Assembly: GCA_963735065.1 (NCBI GenBank)
Contig: CAVTJL010000001.1
Span: forward strand, 992,001 to 1,056,000
Direction: 5' to 3'
DNA: 64,000 bases
From: CAVTJL01 sp963735065
Lineage (GTDB): Bacteria; Pseudomonadota; Alphaproteobacteria; Geminicoccales; Geminicoccaceae
How positions within the stretch are numbered: the first letter of the stretch is position 1; each line of letters begins with the position of its first letter. This document shows positions 1 to 8,522 of this stretch, piece by piece. Made by a program: the position numbers and the translations under genes. Below the pieces are notes generated by a model that was not told where the DNA came from, searched no databases, and saw nothing but the letters and a program-made list of their open reading frames with translations.

Positions 1-487
1 CGGAGGGGGCTCCGCCGGCGCCTGAACGCTGATCAGCTGATCGGCCATGCTGCACGGAGATCGGCATGAGCCTGGCGCGGCGTCACGCGCCACCGCGCTT
101 GCTCGCCGCAGGCCCGTTCTGCCTGAGCGGCCATTACGCCTCCCACAATGCGCCGTCCCCGTGGGGTCGGCTCATCTCGTGACGATCAATGGTGGGTGGC
201 TGACGTGAGCAAGTCGATAGGGAAGATTATTAAAGTTATTTCGAGTGATTGATGCGACAACGGGATCTTTCTATACGGCGGTTCATCTTATGGGACTCAG
301 AAGTGTTGGTGCCAACTATCCGATGCGCGCCTAGCCGCCGGTCTCTGCCGCCTGATGATGTCCGTGACACGCCGGCGGCCGCGCGCTCGGGACTTCGGCT
401 CGCCCGATCGCGCGCGCCCGCCGACATGGCAAACGTGCCTTTCCGTGCGGACATGATCGGGCCGGCTGTTGGCGAGCACCGTTGCCG
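1..487. other. Intergenic left edge, no supported gene
   Basis: I see no convincing coding sequence here. Bases 1-14 form a small hairpin (CGGAG arm, four G, CTCCG arm) that could be the end of a terminator belonging to a gene left of the window. A short A+T-richer stretch lies near 220-250. The open frames that cross the region have arginine/serine-rich shadow composition. It may hold the 3' untranslated region of the minus-strand cytochrome operon that ends at 488. Confidence 0.5.
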
Positions 488-991
488 CTATTCGCCCAGC
501 CCATGGTGGCAGCGGGCGCAGTTGGCGGCGGTGCGGATCCCGGGCCCCGTGCCGACGCCGGGACGCAGCAGCCAGTCGTGGATATGCCGCCATTCGGGCG
601 TGTCGGTGATTCGGATGGGCGTCTCGGAGGGGCTGAGCCCGCGCAGGAAGGCGTGCACGCCGCGCGGCGTGTCGGCCGCGTTGTAGACGAGCAGCTGCGT
701 GATCTCCTCGGTCTTGGCTTTGGAAAGGCTCGCGTCCTCGCCGAAATGATTGGTGAGGTTGGCCATCAGCTTGCGCCAGGAGCGCGCCGGCAGGACCTGC
801 GGCGGATAGGGCAGATGGCAGGCGCCGCACTCGGTTCGCCACGTCTTGACGGCAGCCGAGCCACCGCTCTGGCTGGGCGCTGCGGGCAGCTCTGGCGTGC
901 AGGCGAGCATGGCGAGCGTGGCAGCCAGCATTGGCAGCACGAGGAGACGCACGGCGCCACGCCTCGGCCGCTTCGTCCGGGCCCGCCGCAT
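488..991 (-). CDS. Diheme cytochrome c (DHC family)
   Basis: The 167-residue protein has an N-terminal lipoprotein-like or signal segment (basic start, hydrophobic residues about 14-30, then LACT). It carries two covalent haem motifs, CGACH at residues 55-59 and CARCH at 158-162, which is the diheme cytochrome c pattern known as partner of SHP in Rhodobacter. It should act in the periplasm as an electron carrier. The start overlaps the upstream SHP stop by one base (TGATG), so the two are translationally coupled. The same domain is also present as the C-terminal part of the first gene of this operon, so the operon carries two DHC modules. Family assignment is firm; the physiological electron partner is inferred. 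Confidence 0.88.
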   Translation of the reverse strand: MRRARTKRPRRGAVRLLVLPMLAATLAMLACTPELPAAPSQSGGSAAVKTWRTECGACHLPYPPQVLPARSWRKLMANLTNHFGEDASLSKAKTEEITQLLVYNAADTPRGVHAFLRGLSPSETPIRITDTPEWRHIHDWLLRPGVGTGPGIRTAANCARCHHGLGE

Positions 992-1416
992 CACTCGCTC
1001 GCCATGAAGGTGATGAAGTTGCCCTTCTCCTCGGCCGTGCACTCGCGGCCATAGACGGTATGGCAGTTCCGCCTGAACCACTTCTCGACCTTGTCGAGAT
1101 CGGTGAAGCGGCTGGGCGTGCGCGAGACCGCCATGGGCTGGATCAGCTTGCCGGCGCGGGTGCGGCCGTCGTTGCGCGGGTTCGTGGTGTGACAGTACGA
1201 GCAGGAGGGCGTCTGGGGGCGGCCGGTGCCCGGGTGGGCGAGGAAGAAGGCCTTGCCCGCGGCGGCGGAGAACGCCTTGAAGTGCGGGTCCTCCTTCTTC
1301 GCCTCCGTGGCATAGTGGTCGAGCACGGCCTGCCGTCCGGTCGTGGCGGCAGCACCTGCGACGGCGCCGCCCACCACGACGGCGACCAGCAGGGGCAGCG
1401 CCTTTCTCATCATCAT
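991..1416 (-). CDS. shp: SHP-like monoheme cytochrome (DUF1924)
   Basis: The 141-residue protein has a signal peptide (about residues 1-24) and one haem c motif, CSYCH at residues 72-76. Near the C-terminus it has Asn117-Cys118 and Cys126. In the sphaeroides haem protein (SHP) an asparagine is the labile axial haem ligand, beside a disulfide between cysteines eight residues apart. The same spacing is seen here. SHP binds O2 and NO and is reduced by a diheme cytochrome c and a membrane cytochrome b. The gene sits between exactly those partners, with an ATGA overlap to the upstream gene and a one-base overlap to the downstream one. The role in vivo is unsettled in the family; oxygen or NO chemistry in the periplasm is the usual proposal. 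Confidence 0.88.
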   Translation of the reverse strand: MMMRKALPLLVAVVVGGAVAGAAATTGRQAVLDHYATEAKKEDPHFKAFSAAAGKAFFLAHPGTGRPQTPSCSYCHTTNPRNDGRTRAGKLIQPMAVSRTPSRFTDLDKVEKWFRRNCHTVYGRECTAEEKGNFITFMASE

Positions 1417-2633
1417 TCGACACTCTCCGGCAGTCCGATGGCTTGTGGGGCGAAACGGCCCGTGCTGGCGTCATGGTGGCAGGCGTTGCACTCGCCCTTC
1501 CCTCCCACCGCCTGCGCATTGAAGACGGCGGCCGGGATGTGGCGGTGCATGTGGCGCCAGAAGGGCGTGGAGGTGATGCGCAGCGGATCGGCCGGATCGG
1601 TGATGCGCAGCGCGTTTGCCGGCAGGGTGTCGAAGTGCCCGGCCGCGTTCGCGAGAAGGTAGGCCTTGATCGCCTTCGTCTTGGCCGGCGACAGGCTCGC
1701 ATCCTCGCCGAAATGGTTCTGCAGATTGTCCATGATGGCCGACCAGGTGGCGGCCGGGGCGAGGCTGGGCGGATAGGCGAAGTGACAGGCGCCGCACTCG
1801 CTCTTGTAGAGCGGGTCCAGGTGGGCCGGGGGCAGGCCCGGGACCGGCAGGCGCGCAAGCGCCACGACGCCCAGGGTCAGCGCCGCCCCGCCGCCGAGCA
1901 CGATCGCGGCCGCCAGCCGCGGCCACGCCCTTGCCGGCCTTGCGCTCGCAGCCGGCGGCTGCGTCTCCTTCTGGCCGGTGACCATGGCGCGCACGAGGTT
2001 CTCGCGGCTGCGTCGGCTCTCGAACGCCACGCCGGCCAGATGCGCGCCCACCATCAAGAGCAGCAGGATGGCCAGGACCTGGTGGAGGCCGAGCAGCTGC
2101 CGGCCCGCAACGAAGCTCGTGAAGGCGGCGAGCGGCCCCTGCTTGAACATGCCGCCCAGCGCCAGCGTGCCCGTGAGCACGATCAGCGCCAGCACCAGGA
2201 GGAGCGCGAAGACCATCATCGCGCCCAGGGGATTGTGCCCCAGATGCCGGTGCTGGCCGCCGGCCCGTATGTGGCGCAGGTGGCCCAGCACCGTCCTCGG
2301 CCCATAGGCGAAGCGTGAGAACCGGGCATGGGTCGGGCCGAGAAAGCCCCAGACGACGCGTGCGCCGACGAGGGCCGCGACGCCGATGCCGGCGATCAGA
2401 TGCGCCTCGAGCGTGGTCATGCCGAGGACGAAGCCCGTGAGGGCCGCGACGATCACGGCAGTGACCAGAAGCCAATGGAACGCCCGGACGCCCAGGTCCC
2501 AGACCTGGATGGTGGGCCCTGCCGGTCGGGCGGCGACATAGGCCCAGAGCCGGCGGCCCGCCGCTTCGACTGTATCTCGGGGGGTCGGCCCCTCGTTGGC
2601 TCGTCGGTCGATACGCTGCATGGCCAGGACCAA
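1413..2633 (-). CDS. Cytochrome b561 fused to diheme cytochrome c domain
   Basis: The 406-residue membrane protein has two modules. Residues about 44-215 form a four-helix cytochrome b561-type domain, with candidate haem-ligand histidines at 53, 78, 184 and 198. A further membrane helix (about 240-262) leads into a periplasmic diheme domain with CGACH at 280-284 and CNACH at 382-386, closely resembling the separate DHC encoded at the end of the operon. It would pass quinol electrons across the membrane into the c-type haems and on to SHP. In the systems I know, cytochrome b and DHC are separate proteins, so the fusion plus a second free DHC is unusual. The start could be Met1 or Met5. The stop overlaps the SHP start by four bases. 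Confidence 0.87.
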   Translation of the reverse strand: MVLAMQRIDRRANEGPTPRDTVEAAGRRLWAYVAARPAGPTIQVWDLGVRAFHWLLVTAVIVAALTGFVLGMTTLEAHLIAGIGVAALVGARVVWGFLGPTHARFSRFAYGPRTVLGHLRHIRAGGQHRHLGHNPLGAMMVFALLLVLALIVLTGTLALGGMFKQGPLAAFTSFVAGRQLLGLHQVLAILLLLMVGAHLAGVAFESRRSRENLVRAMVTGQKETQPPAASARPARAWPRLAAAIVLGGGAALTLGVVALARLPVPGLPPAHLDPLYKSECGACHFAYPPSLAPAATWSAIMDNLQNHFGEDASLSPAKTKAIKAYLLANAAGHFDTLPANALRITDPADPLRITSTPFWRHMHRHIPAAVFNAQAVGGKGECNACHHDASTGRFAPQAIGLPESVE

Positions 2634-2747
2634 GGGCCCCGATCCTTGCCGGAACCTTACGGGCCCGACGAACGGCGCACGATCAGACCGGGCGCCTCGC
2701 CCGAGCGGGCCTCGTCGTCTTGCTGGCCTTCCGGCCCGGCTGCCCGG

Positions 2748-3425
2748 CTAGATGCGGCTGGGCCCGTGCTTGGCGAGGCTCATGTGTCGCTCCAGCCACT
2801 TCACGCCCAGGCTCGCCGGGTAGCTGACGATCAAGTACATCACGAAGATGATGGAGTAGATCTGCAGGTACTTGAACGACTCCGCCGCCAGAAGCTGGCC
2901 GCTGAACATCAGCTCGGAGATGGAGATGGTCGAGGCGAGAGCCGTATCCTTGAACAGTGAGATGAAATAATTGCCGAGCGGCGGAATGACGATGCGGATG
3001 GCCTGGGGCAGGATGATCAGCGCCATGGTCAGCCGGCGCGACATGCCGAGCGCGTTCGCCGCCTCCCACTGGCCCTTGTCGACAGCCTCGATGCCGGCGC
3101 GGAAGACCTCGCTCAGATAGGCGCTGTAGTTGATGGCGAGCCCGAGGATGCCGGCCTCGATGTTGCCGAGCCTGAGACCGAAAAAGGGAAAGACATAGAA
3201 GATATAGAAAAGCTGGAGGATGAGCGGCGTGCCGCGAATGAGCTCGACGAAGGCGTAGGCGGCGATGTTCACCGCGCTGCGGGGCGGCTTCATGCGGGCG
3301 AAGGCGAGGAGAAGCCCGAAGACAAGGGCCAGCGCCATGCTCGCGAAGGTGAGCACGATGGTGTACCGGACGCCCCTCAGAAGATCGGGCGCCCAGCTCA
3401 CGAGATCGGCGAGGAACTGCTGCAC
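2748..3425 (-). CDS. Amino-acid ABC transporter permease
   Basis: The 225-residue inner-membrane protein belongs to the HisM/GlnP family. It has about five helices and the conserved cytoplasmic EAA-type loop (EAANALGMSRRLTMALIILP, about residues 141-160) that docks with the ATPase. ELIRGTPLILQLF (about 61-73) is typical of polar amino-acid permeases. It lies 56 bp downstream of the matching binding-protein gene on the same strand. Only one permease is present and no ATPase gene is adjacent, so the transporter must use a homodimeric permease and an ATPase encoded elsewhere, or the operon is incomplete. The substrate cannot be told from sequence alone. Confidence 0.88.
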   Translation of the reverse strand: MQQFLADLVSWAPDLLRGVRYTIVLTFASMALALVFGLLLAFARMKPPRSAVNIAAYAFVELIRGTPLILQLFYIFYVFPFFGLRLGNIEAGILGLAINYSAYLSEVFRAGIEAVDKGQWEAANALGMSRRLTMALIILPQAIRIVIPPLGNYFISLFKDTALASTISISELMFSGQLLAAESFKYLQIYSIIFVMYLIVSYPASLGVKWLERHMSLAKHGPSRI

Positions 3426-3481
3426 CTGCCAGGCCGGCTCGGTCTCAGTCTCTAGGAAGCAGTCTCAAGGACCGGCGCGTC

Positions 3482-4336
3482 TCAGGGGTTGAGGAAGAAG
3501 TCGGTGGGCGTCAGCCCCCATTTGGCGAAGATCTTGGCCGCCGTGCCGTCCTTCTTCATGGCTTCGTAGGTCTCGTTGAAGGCCTTGAGGAAGTCGGGGT
3601 TGCCCTTGGCGAGGCCGAAGGCGCAGTTCGAGGTGCCCTTGCTCTCGGGCTTGTAGTCGGCCACGAGCTCGAAGCCGAGGGCAGGGTTCTCCTTGAGCGC
3701 GTACGCGGAGAGCGAGGCGTCCACGGTGGCGGCGTCGAGGCGGCCGGCCGCGAGGTCGGCGAAGACGTTCTGGATCGTCGGGTACTGCTTGATGTCGAGA
3801 GGCTTGTCGGCCGGGCAGGAGGCCGCCGTCTTCTTCAGCAGCTCGACATAGGTGGTGCCCTGATAGGTGCCTGCCGAATGGCCGCAGAGATCGCTCAGCT
3901 GATGGAGATTGAGCGGATTGCCCTTGGGGACGTCGAGCGATTCGGGATTGTAGAAAACGACGTCCGTGAAGTCGATGACCTCCTGCCGCGCCGGGCGGAT
4001 GTACATGGCGTCGCCGATGAGGTCGATCCGCCCGCTCTGGATGGAGGGGATCAGGCTGGCGAAGGGCATCGCCACGACCTCGAGCTTGGCGTCCTTGCCC
4101 AGCCGCTTCAGCACCTCGCGCAGGACGTCGGGCAGGGCTCCCACCGGCTTGTTCGTGCCCGATTCGACATAGGACAGCGGGGCGTCGTTCGAGGTGCCGA
4201 TCACCAGCACCTTCGACTGATCGATCTTGTCCAGCAGTCCGGCGGCGGCCGGGTTGGAAGCCGCGGCAAGGACCGTCGCCGCAGCTAGAATCATGGCGGG
4301 GACGCACGCCGCGAGGCGGCGGGGGCTGTTGCGCAT
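3482..4336 (-). CDS. Amino-acid ABC transporter substrate-binding protein
   Basis: The 284-residue periplasmic solute-binding protein belongs to family 3. It has a signal peptide (about residues 1-33, ending AAA), then a two-lobe domain starting at VLVIGTSNDAPLSYVE and including the family signature region around FASLIPSIQSGRIDLIGDAM. Four cysteines may form disulfides. The ATG at 4336 was chosen because it starts directly at the signal peptide; longer in-frame extensions have non-native composition. It precedes the permease gene in the same transcript. Divergently across a 173-bp gap is a DUF1989 gene, often linked to urea or amino-acid nitrogen use, which hints at a nitrogenous substrate. 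Confidence 0.87.
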   Translation of the reverse strand: MRNSPRRLAACVPAMILAAATVLAAASNPAAAGLLDKIDQSKVLVIGTSNDAPLSYVESGTNKPVGALPDVLREVLKRLGKDAKLEVVAMPFASLIPSIQSGRIDLIGDAMYIRPARQEVIDFTDVVFYNPESLDVPKGNPLNLHQLSDLCGHSAGTYQGTTYVELLKKTAASCPADKPLDIKQYPTIQNVFADLAAGRLDAATVDASLSAYALKENPALGFELVADYKPESKGTSNCAFGLAKGNPDFLKAFNETYEAMKKDGTAAKIFAKWGLTPTDFFLNP

Positions 4337-4509
4337 GGCTGAGGTCTTCCGGTGCAGGGGCAGGCTGAAGGAACCTTCATGCCTTCGCCGCGGCGGCGCA
4401 ACAGAAAATTGGCAGGCGGGCAGCGGCGGAGGACGCGCCTGCAGTTGCGGACCGGGCCCGAGCATGGTCTCCTCGCGCGCGTCCGAACAGTCCAGGCGAG
4501 CGACCCTTC

Positions 4510-5118
4510 ATGACCGACCTTTCCGGCCACCAGATCGTGCCCGCGCGCTTCGGCGCCGCCTTCAGGCTCGAGCGCGGCCAGGCCATCGAGATCCTCAACA
4601 TCGCAGGCAATCAGGTCGTGGACACCTGGGCGGTCAGCGCCGGGGAGCCGGTCCAGATCATGTCGATGGCGCAGACGCGCTCGGTCAACAGCTCGATCTT
4701 CGCGCGCGCCGGCATGATGCTGATGAGCGACCGGCGGGATCCGATGCTGGCCTTCGAGGCCGACACCTCCCCCGGCGTGCACGACATGCTGCTGTGCGCC
4801 TGCAACGCCGCGATCTACCGCGAGCTCGGCTGCACGCCCGATCATCGCAGCTGCTCCCAGAACTTCACCGAGGCCCTGGCCGAGCAGGGCAAGGCCCTGC
4901 CCTTCACACCGGCGCCGCTCAACCTCTTCATGAACGTGCCGGTGGCGGCGGACGGCACGATCGACCGGGTGCCCCCGACGGCGCGCCCCGGCGATCTGGT
5001 CGTGCTGCGCGCCCAGATGCCGCTTCTTGTCGTGCTCTCGGCCTGCCCGCAGGACGTGACGCCGGTCAACGGGGCCTCGCGCTCGCCGGCCGACATCGCC
5101 GTCCGCATCCTCGACTGA
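4510..5118 (+). CDS. DUF1989 / urea carboxylase-associated family protein
   Basis: The 202-residue soluble protein has no signal peptide. Its pattern (GNQVVDTWAV near residue 37, SMAQTRSVNSSIFARAGMMLMSDRRDP, then SPGVHDMLLCACNAAIYRELG) matches the DUF1989 family, whose members are found beside urea carboxylase, creatinine and amino-acid utilisation genes. His and Cys residues in the HDMLLCAC region could bind a metal. Biochemistry is not established to my knowledge. It is divergent from the amino-acid ABC transporter genes, so both may be controlled from the shared 4337-4509 region. Confidence is high for the family and low for the function. Confidence 0.83.
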   Translation: MTDLSGHQIVPARFGAAFRLERGQAIEILNIAGNQVVDTWAVSAGEPVQIMSMAQTRSVNSSIFARAGMMLMSDRRDPMLAFEADTSPGVHDMLLCACNAAIYRELGCTPDHRSCSQNFTEALAEQGKALPFTPAPLNLFMNVPVAADGTIDRVPPTARPGDLVVLRAQMPLLVVLSACPQDVTPVNGASRSPADIAVRILD

Positions 5119-5143
5119 GCGGCTTCGTGCCGGCCGGCCACCG

Positions 5144-5602
5144 TCAGGCGGCGGGCCGGTGCTCCGCGAGCGCGCGTGCCGCAGCACCGGCATCCTCGCC
5201 GCGATGGACGGTGATGCCCATGAGCAGGCTCTGGGCGATGCGCCGCGCCCGGTCGATGAGGAGCGCCGCCTGCTGCTCGTCGCAGCGTTCCGTCACCGTG
5301 GCCTCGAACAGGGAGAGCCAGTGGCGGAAGTGCGCGGCCTCGAGCCCGCCCAGCCGGATGTGCGCCACCATCGGCTTGCCGGCGTAGCGGCCGGTCATCA
5401 GCAGCACCGACGACCAGAAGGCGCACATCTTGGCGAGGTGGCGGTCCCAGTCCTCGATGGCCTGCCCGAAGATCGGCCCAAGCAGCGCGTCCTCCTGGAT
5501 GCGGCCATAGAAGGCATGCACGACATCCCGGATCACCGCCTCGTCGATGCCGACGGCGGCGCCGGGCGAGAAGGGCGAGGGTCGGGAATCGAGGGGCGGC
5601 AT
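5144..5602 (-). CDS. Group III truncated haemoglobin
   Basis: The 152-residue globin belongs to the short 2-over-2 type. AFYGRIQEDALLGPIF (about 30-45) is the helix B/C region of group III truncated globins, FW at 62-63 lies in helix E, and His81 (VAHIRLGGL) is the likely proximal haem ligand, followed by FRHWLSLFE. Group III globins are cytoplasmic and are tied to NO or oxygen metabolism. The start at 5602 was preferred over a longer frame because the extension would run through the operator at 5619-5641. Its divergent neighbour is nsrR, and that operator lies just upstream of this start, so NO-responsive repression is strongly suggested. Confidence 0.85.
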   Translation of the reverse strand: MPPLDSRPSPFSPGAAVGIDEAVIRDVVHAFYGRIQEDALLGPIFGQAIEDWDRHLAKMCAFWSSVLLMTGRYAGKPMVAHIRLGGLEAAHFRHWLSLFEATVTERCDEQQAALLIDRARRIAQSLLMGITVHRGEDAGAAARALAEHRPAA

Positions 5603-5618
5603 CGGTAGCGCCTTTTTA

Positions 5619-5641
5619 AAGGTGTATCCTGGATGCATATT
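5619..5641. promoter_or_regulatory. NsrR operator, 11-1-11 palindrome
   Basis: Two 11-bp half-sites, AAGGTGTATCC and GGATGCATATT, are separated by a single T. The reverse complement of the second is AATATGCATCC, so the halves differ at only three positions. The organisation and the RTGYAT core match the known NsrR consensus. The site lies between the divergent globin and nsrR genes, 16 bp upstream of the globin start and 46 bp upstream of nsrR, well placed to repress both. Confidence 0.85.
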
Positions 5642-5687
5642 ATGGCCGTCGCCCGCCCGCGCAACGGGCCGAACGATGGGAGCGGCC

Positions 5688-6131
5688 ATGCGTCTCACCC
5701 TGCAGACCGACTACGGCATGCGCCTCCTGATCCTCCTGGCGCTCGAGCCCGGCCGGCTCGTGACGATCGAGGAGGCGTCCGAGCGCTTCGGCATCAGCCG
5801 CAACCATCTGATGAAGGTCGCGAGCGCGCTCGCCCATGCGGGCCTCGTCGCCGCCAGCCGCGGCCGCGGCGGCGGTCTCGAGCTCGCCCGCGATCCGGCA
5901 ACGCTCCGTCTGGGCGATGTGGTGCGCGCCCTCGAGCCCGACATGGCGCTCGCGGAATGCCTGCGCGCCGACGGCGGCGCATGCCGCATCACCGGCCCCT
6001 GCCGGCTCACCGGCATCCTCGGTGAGGCGACGAGCGCTTTTCTCGAGGCGCTGGACTCCCACGTCCTGGCCGAGCTGGTGGGCCCCACCCCGGCATTGCG
6101 GCGGGCTCTGGGCCTGGGCGGCGGACCGTGA
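5688..6131 (+). CDS. nsrR: Nitric-oxide-sensing Rrf2 repressor NsrR
   Basis: The 147-residue Rrf2-family regulator has an N-terminal winged helix (LTLQTDYGMRLLILLAL, then ASERFGISRNHLMKVASAL) and three cysteines at residues 91, 99 and 105. The C-x7-C-x5-C spacing is that of alphaproteobacterial NsrR. The cysteines hold an iron-sulfur cluster that is destroyed by NO, which releases the DNA. The ATG at 5688 gives the canonical MRLTLQTDYG start. It is divergent from a truncated globin across a textbook NsrR operator, so it probably controls that gene and itself. Confidence 0.9.
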   Translation: MRLTLQTDYGMRLLILLALEPGRLVTIEEASERFGISRNHLMKVASALAHAGLVAASRGRGGGLELARDPATLRLGDVVRALEPDMALAECLRADGGACRITGPCRLTGILGEATSAFLEALDSHVLAELVGPTPALRRALGLGGGP

Positions 6132-6147
6132 TGGTTCCTCGCCTCTC

Positions 6148-6744
6148 TCATCGCAGCAGCGCCAGCGTCACCGAGACGATCAGGAGCACCGCAAGCGCGA
6201 TGTTGACGACGCGCGAGCGCAGCGGGTCGTGGAGAAAGCGGGCGAACGAGCTGCCGGCGACGAGCCAGCAGAGATGGATGAGGACGATCATGCCCGACAG
6301 CGCCACGAGCTTGGCCAGGCCATCGAGGAGCGGGGCGCCGGCAGCGACGATCGTTCCGGTGAACACCGCCGTGATCGCCACATAGGCCTTGGGGTTGGCG
6401 ATGCCGAGCAGAAGCCCCGCAGCAAGGGGCGGTGCGCTCGCCCGCGGGCCTTTGCTCTCCAAGGGTGGTGCCGTGGCGATCCTGAAGGCCAGGTAAAGCA
6501 TGTAGAGGGCGGAGACCACGGCCAGCACCGGTGCGAGGCCCGGGAACGAGGCGAGGATCGACACGGCACCCGCCGCGACGGCGAAGAGCACGGAGCAGGT
6601 GCCGAGGATCAGGCCCAGCATGTAGGGGAGCGAGCGGCGAAAGCCGAAGGCAGCACCAACGCCGGCGACGCTGATCGTCGCCGGCCCGGGGCTGCCCATC
6701 ACGACGAGCGAGGTCAGCATCAGGGCCAGGAGAGGCCAGGCCAT
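6148..6744 (-). CDS. LysE/RhtB family amino-acid exporter
   Basis: The 198-residue inner-membrane protein has about six helices and the family start pattern (LTSLVVMGSPGPATISVAGVGAAFGFRRSL) and mid-protein LLLGIANPKAYVAITAVF. The family exports amino acids or related small molecules by proton exchange. The ATG at 6744 starts at the first helix. It is divergent, across 54 bp, from an AraC-type regulator gene, a common arrangement for regulator and exporter. It converges on nsrR at its 3' end with a 16-bp gap. The substrate is not predictable. Confidence 0.88.
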   Translation of the reverse strand: MAWPLLALMLTSLVVMGSPGPATISVAGVGAAFGFRRSLPYMLGLILGTCSVLFAVAAGAVSILASFPGLAPVLAVVSALYMLYLAFRIATAPPLESKGPRASAPPLAAGLLLGIANPKAYVAITAVFTGTIVAAGAPLLDGLAKLVALSGMIVLIHLCWLVAGSSFARFLHDPLRSRVVNIALAVLLIVSVTLALLR

Positions 6745-6798
6745 GCCGGCCAGGGAAGGAAGCTGCTCCACGATGGGCGTTCCGCTAGTCTCGTGCCG

Positions 6799-7722
6799 AT
6801 GGCAGCGACGGTAGGCGACGGATCCGGCGGGCGTCTTGAAGGCTTGTGCGAGCAGGCCGGCGGCGCCGCGCGGGCAGGACAGGGCGCCATCCGGCCGGGG
6901 CTGGGCTGCGAGGGCATCGAGCGGCTGGAGGCGCATCTCAAGGGCCGTGCCTTCTCGCCGCACCGCCACGACACCTACGCCATCGGCATCACCCTCGCCG
7001 GCGCCCAGCGCTTCGGCTATCGCGGTGCTGGACGGGTCTGCCTGCCCGGCCAGTGCCACGTGCTTCACCCGGACGAGACCCACGACGGCGCCGCCGGCAC
7101 CGAGGCCGGCTTCTGCTACCGGATCCTCTACGTCGATCCGGCGCTCGTCCAGGAGGCCCTGGGCGGCCGTGCCCTGCCCTTCGTCGCCGACCCGATCCTC
7201 GGCCACGGCCCGGCCCTGGAGGCACTCCGGCCCATCCTTGCCGACCTCGACGAGCCGATCGACGAGGTGGCGAAAGCCGAGATCGTCATAGGCATCGCCG
7301 ACATGCTCGAGGCCGCCTCGGGCGTGCCTGCGCGACGGCAGGGGCCGCTCGCGCTGGCGGCGCTGAGGCGTGCGCGGGACCGGATCGCCCAGGAGCCCCG
7401 CGAGCGTCCGGCCGCAAGCGAGCTGGAGGCGCTGACGGGCCTCGATCGCTGGACGCTGGCGCGCCAGTTCCGCGCCGCGTTCGGCACGAGCCCAACCCGC
7501 TTTCGCACCATGCGCCAGCTCGATCGGGCGCGCCGGCTGATGCGTCAGGGCCTGCCCCCGGCCGAGGCCGCGCTGGAGGCGGGCTTTGCCGATCAGAGCC
7601 ATCTGACGCGCATGTTCAAGCGCAGCTATGGCCTCACCCCTGGTGCCTGGCGCGCTGCCCTTGCCACGGCCGGTCCCCCGCCCCACTCTTCCGGCGACAA
7701 CCGGCCCTGGAGGCCTGCATGA
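6799..7722 (+). CDS. AraC family transcriptional regulator
   Basis: The 307-residue protein has an N-terminal cupin-type ligand-binding domain (about 35-130, with FSPHRHDTYAIGITLAG) and two helix-turn-helix motifs in the C-terminal part (about 205-285), ending with the conserved AGFADQSHLTRMFKRSYGLTPGAWR. It is divergent from a LysE exporter. Its stop overlaps the start of the next gene by four bases, so it is co-translated with a CoA-transferase. It may therefore regulate the exporter, the CoA-transferase pair, or both. The ATG at 6799 is the last start that keeps the cupin domain complete. Confidence 0.88.
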   Translation: MAATVGDGSGGRLEGLCEQAGGAARAGQGAIRPGLGCEGIERLEAHLKGRAFSPHRHDTYAIGITLAGAQRFGYRGAGRVCLPGQCHVLHPDETHDGAAGTEAGFCYRILYVDPALVQEALGGRALPFVADPILGHGPALEALRPILADLDEPIDEVAKAEIVIGIADMLEAASGVPARRQGPLALAALRRARDRIAQEPRERPAASELEALTGLDRWTLARQFRAAFGTSPTRFRTMRQLDRARRLMRQGLPPAEAALEAGFADQSHLTRMFKRSYGLTPGAWRAALATAGPPPHSSGDNRPWRPA

Positions 7723-8522
7723 CTGCGGCAAGCGCCGCCACCCTCGCCGCCCGCGTGCCGGACGGTGCCAGCATCGTGCTCGCCCCGGACTATTCCGGCT
7801 GCTCGCTGGCCCTGGTGCGCGAGCTGGTGCGACGCCCCGCGCGCGACCTTTTTCTCGTCGGCGCGCCCCAGCTGGGCCTGCAGGCCGACATCCTGATCGG
7901 CGCCGGCTGCGTGCGGGCCATCGAGACGGCGGCGATCTCGCTGGGCGAGCTGGGTCCAGCACCGGCTTTCCAAAGGCTCTGGGGCGAGGGCCGGATCGAG
8001 GTCAGGGACAGCACCTGCCCCGCCATCCACGCGGGGCTCCAGGCGGCCGAGAAGGGCCTGCCCTTCATGCCCGTGCGCGGCATCCTCGGCACCGATCTCC
8101 TGGCGAGCCGGCCCGATTGGGTCGTGACGACCAACCCATTCCCGCCAAGTGACAAGATCGTGCTGGTGCCGGCGATCCGGCCCGATCTTGCCCTCTTCCA
8201 TGCGCCCCGGGGCGACGAGGACGGCAATGTGTGGATCGGCGTGCGCCGCGAGCTGATGGTGATGGCGCATGCCGCCCGCACCAGCCTCGTCACGGTCGAG
8301 CGGCTCGACGACGCCTCCTTGCTGGGCGACCCGGCGCTGGCCGCCGGCACCATCCCGCGGCTCTATGTGGACGGCATCGTCGAGGCGCCGATGGGCGCGG
8401 CACCCCTTGGCCTTTTCGGCTGCTACCCGCCCGATGACGACGCCATCGCCCGCTATGCCGAGCAGGCCCGCACGGCCGAGGGTTTTGCGACATTTCTCGA
8501 GCGATGGCTCGCCGATGGGTGA
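7719..8522 (+). CDS. CoA-transferase subunit A (class I)
   Basis: The 267-residue protein belongs to the GctA-like alpha-subunit family of class I CoA-transferases (VPDGASIVLAPDYSGCSLALVREL at the start; PFMPVRGILGTDLLASRPDW mid-protein). With the beta subunit that follows it should move CoA between acyl-CoA and a carboxylate. The start codon overlaps the AraC stop (ATGA) and its own stop region overlaps the beta-subunit start, so all three are one translational unit. The typical glycine-rich start of related subunits is altered. The substrate is unknown; dicarboxylic or ring-cleavage acids are common for this branch. Confidence 0.82.
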   Translation: MTAASAATLAARVPDGASIVLAPDYSGCSLALVRELVRRPARDLFLVGAPQLGLQADILIGAGCVRAIETAAISLGELGPAPAFQRLWGEGRIEVRDSTCPAIHAGLQAAEKGLPFMPVRGILGTDLLASRPDWVVTTNPFPPSDKIVLVPAIRPDLALFHAPRGDEDGNVWIGVRRELMVMAHAARTSLVTVERLDDASLLGDPALAAGTIPRLYVDGIVEAPMGAAPLGLFGCYPPDDDAIARYAEQARTAEGFATFLERWLADG

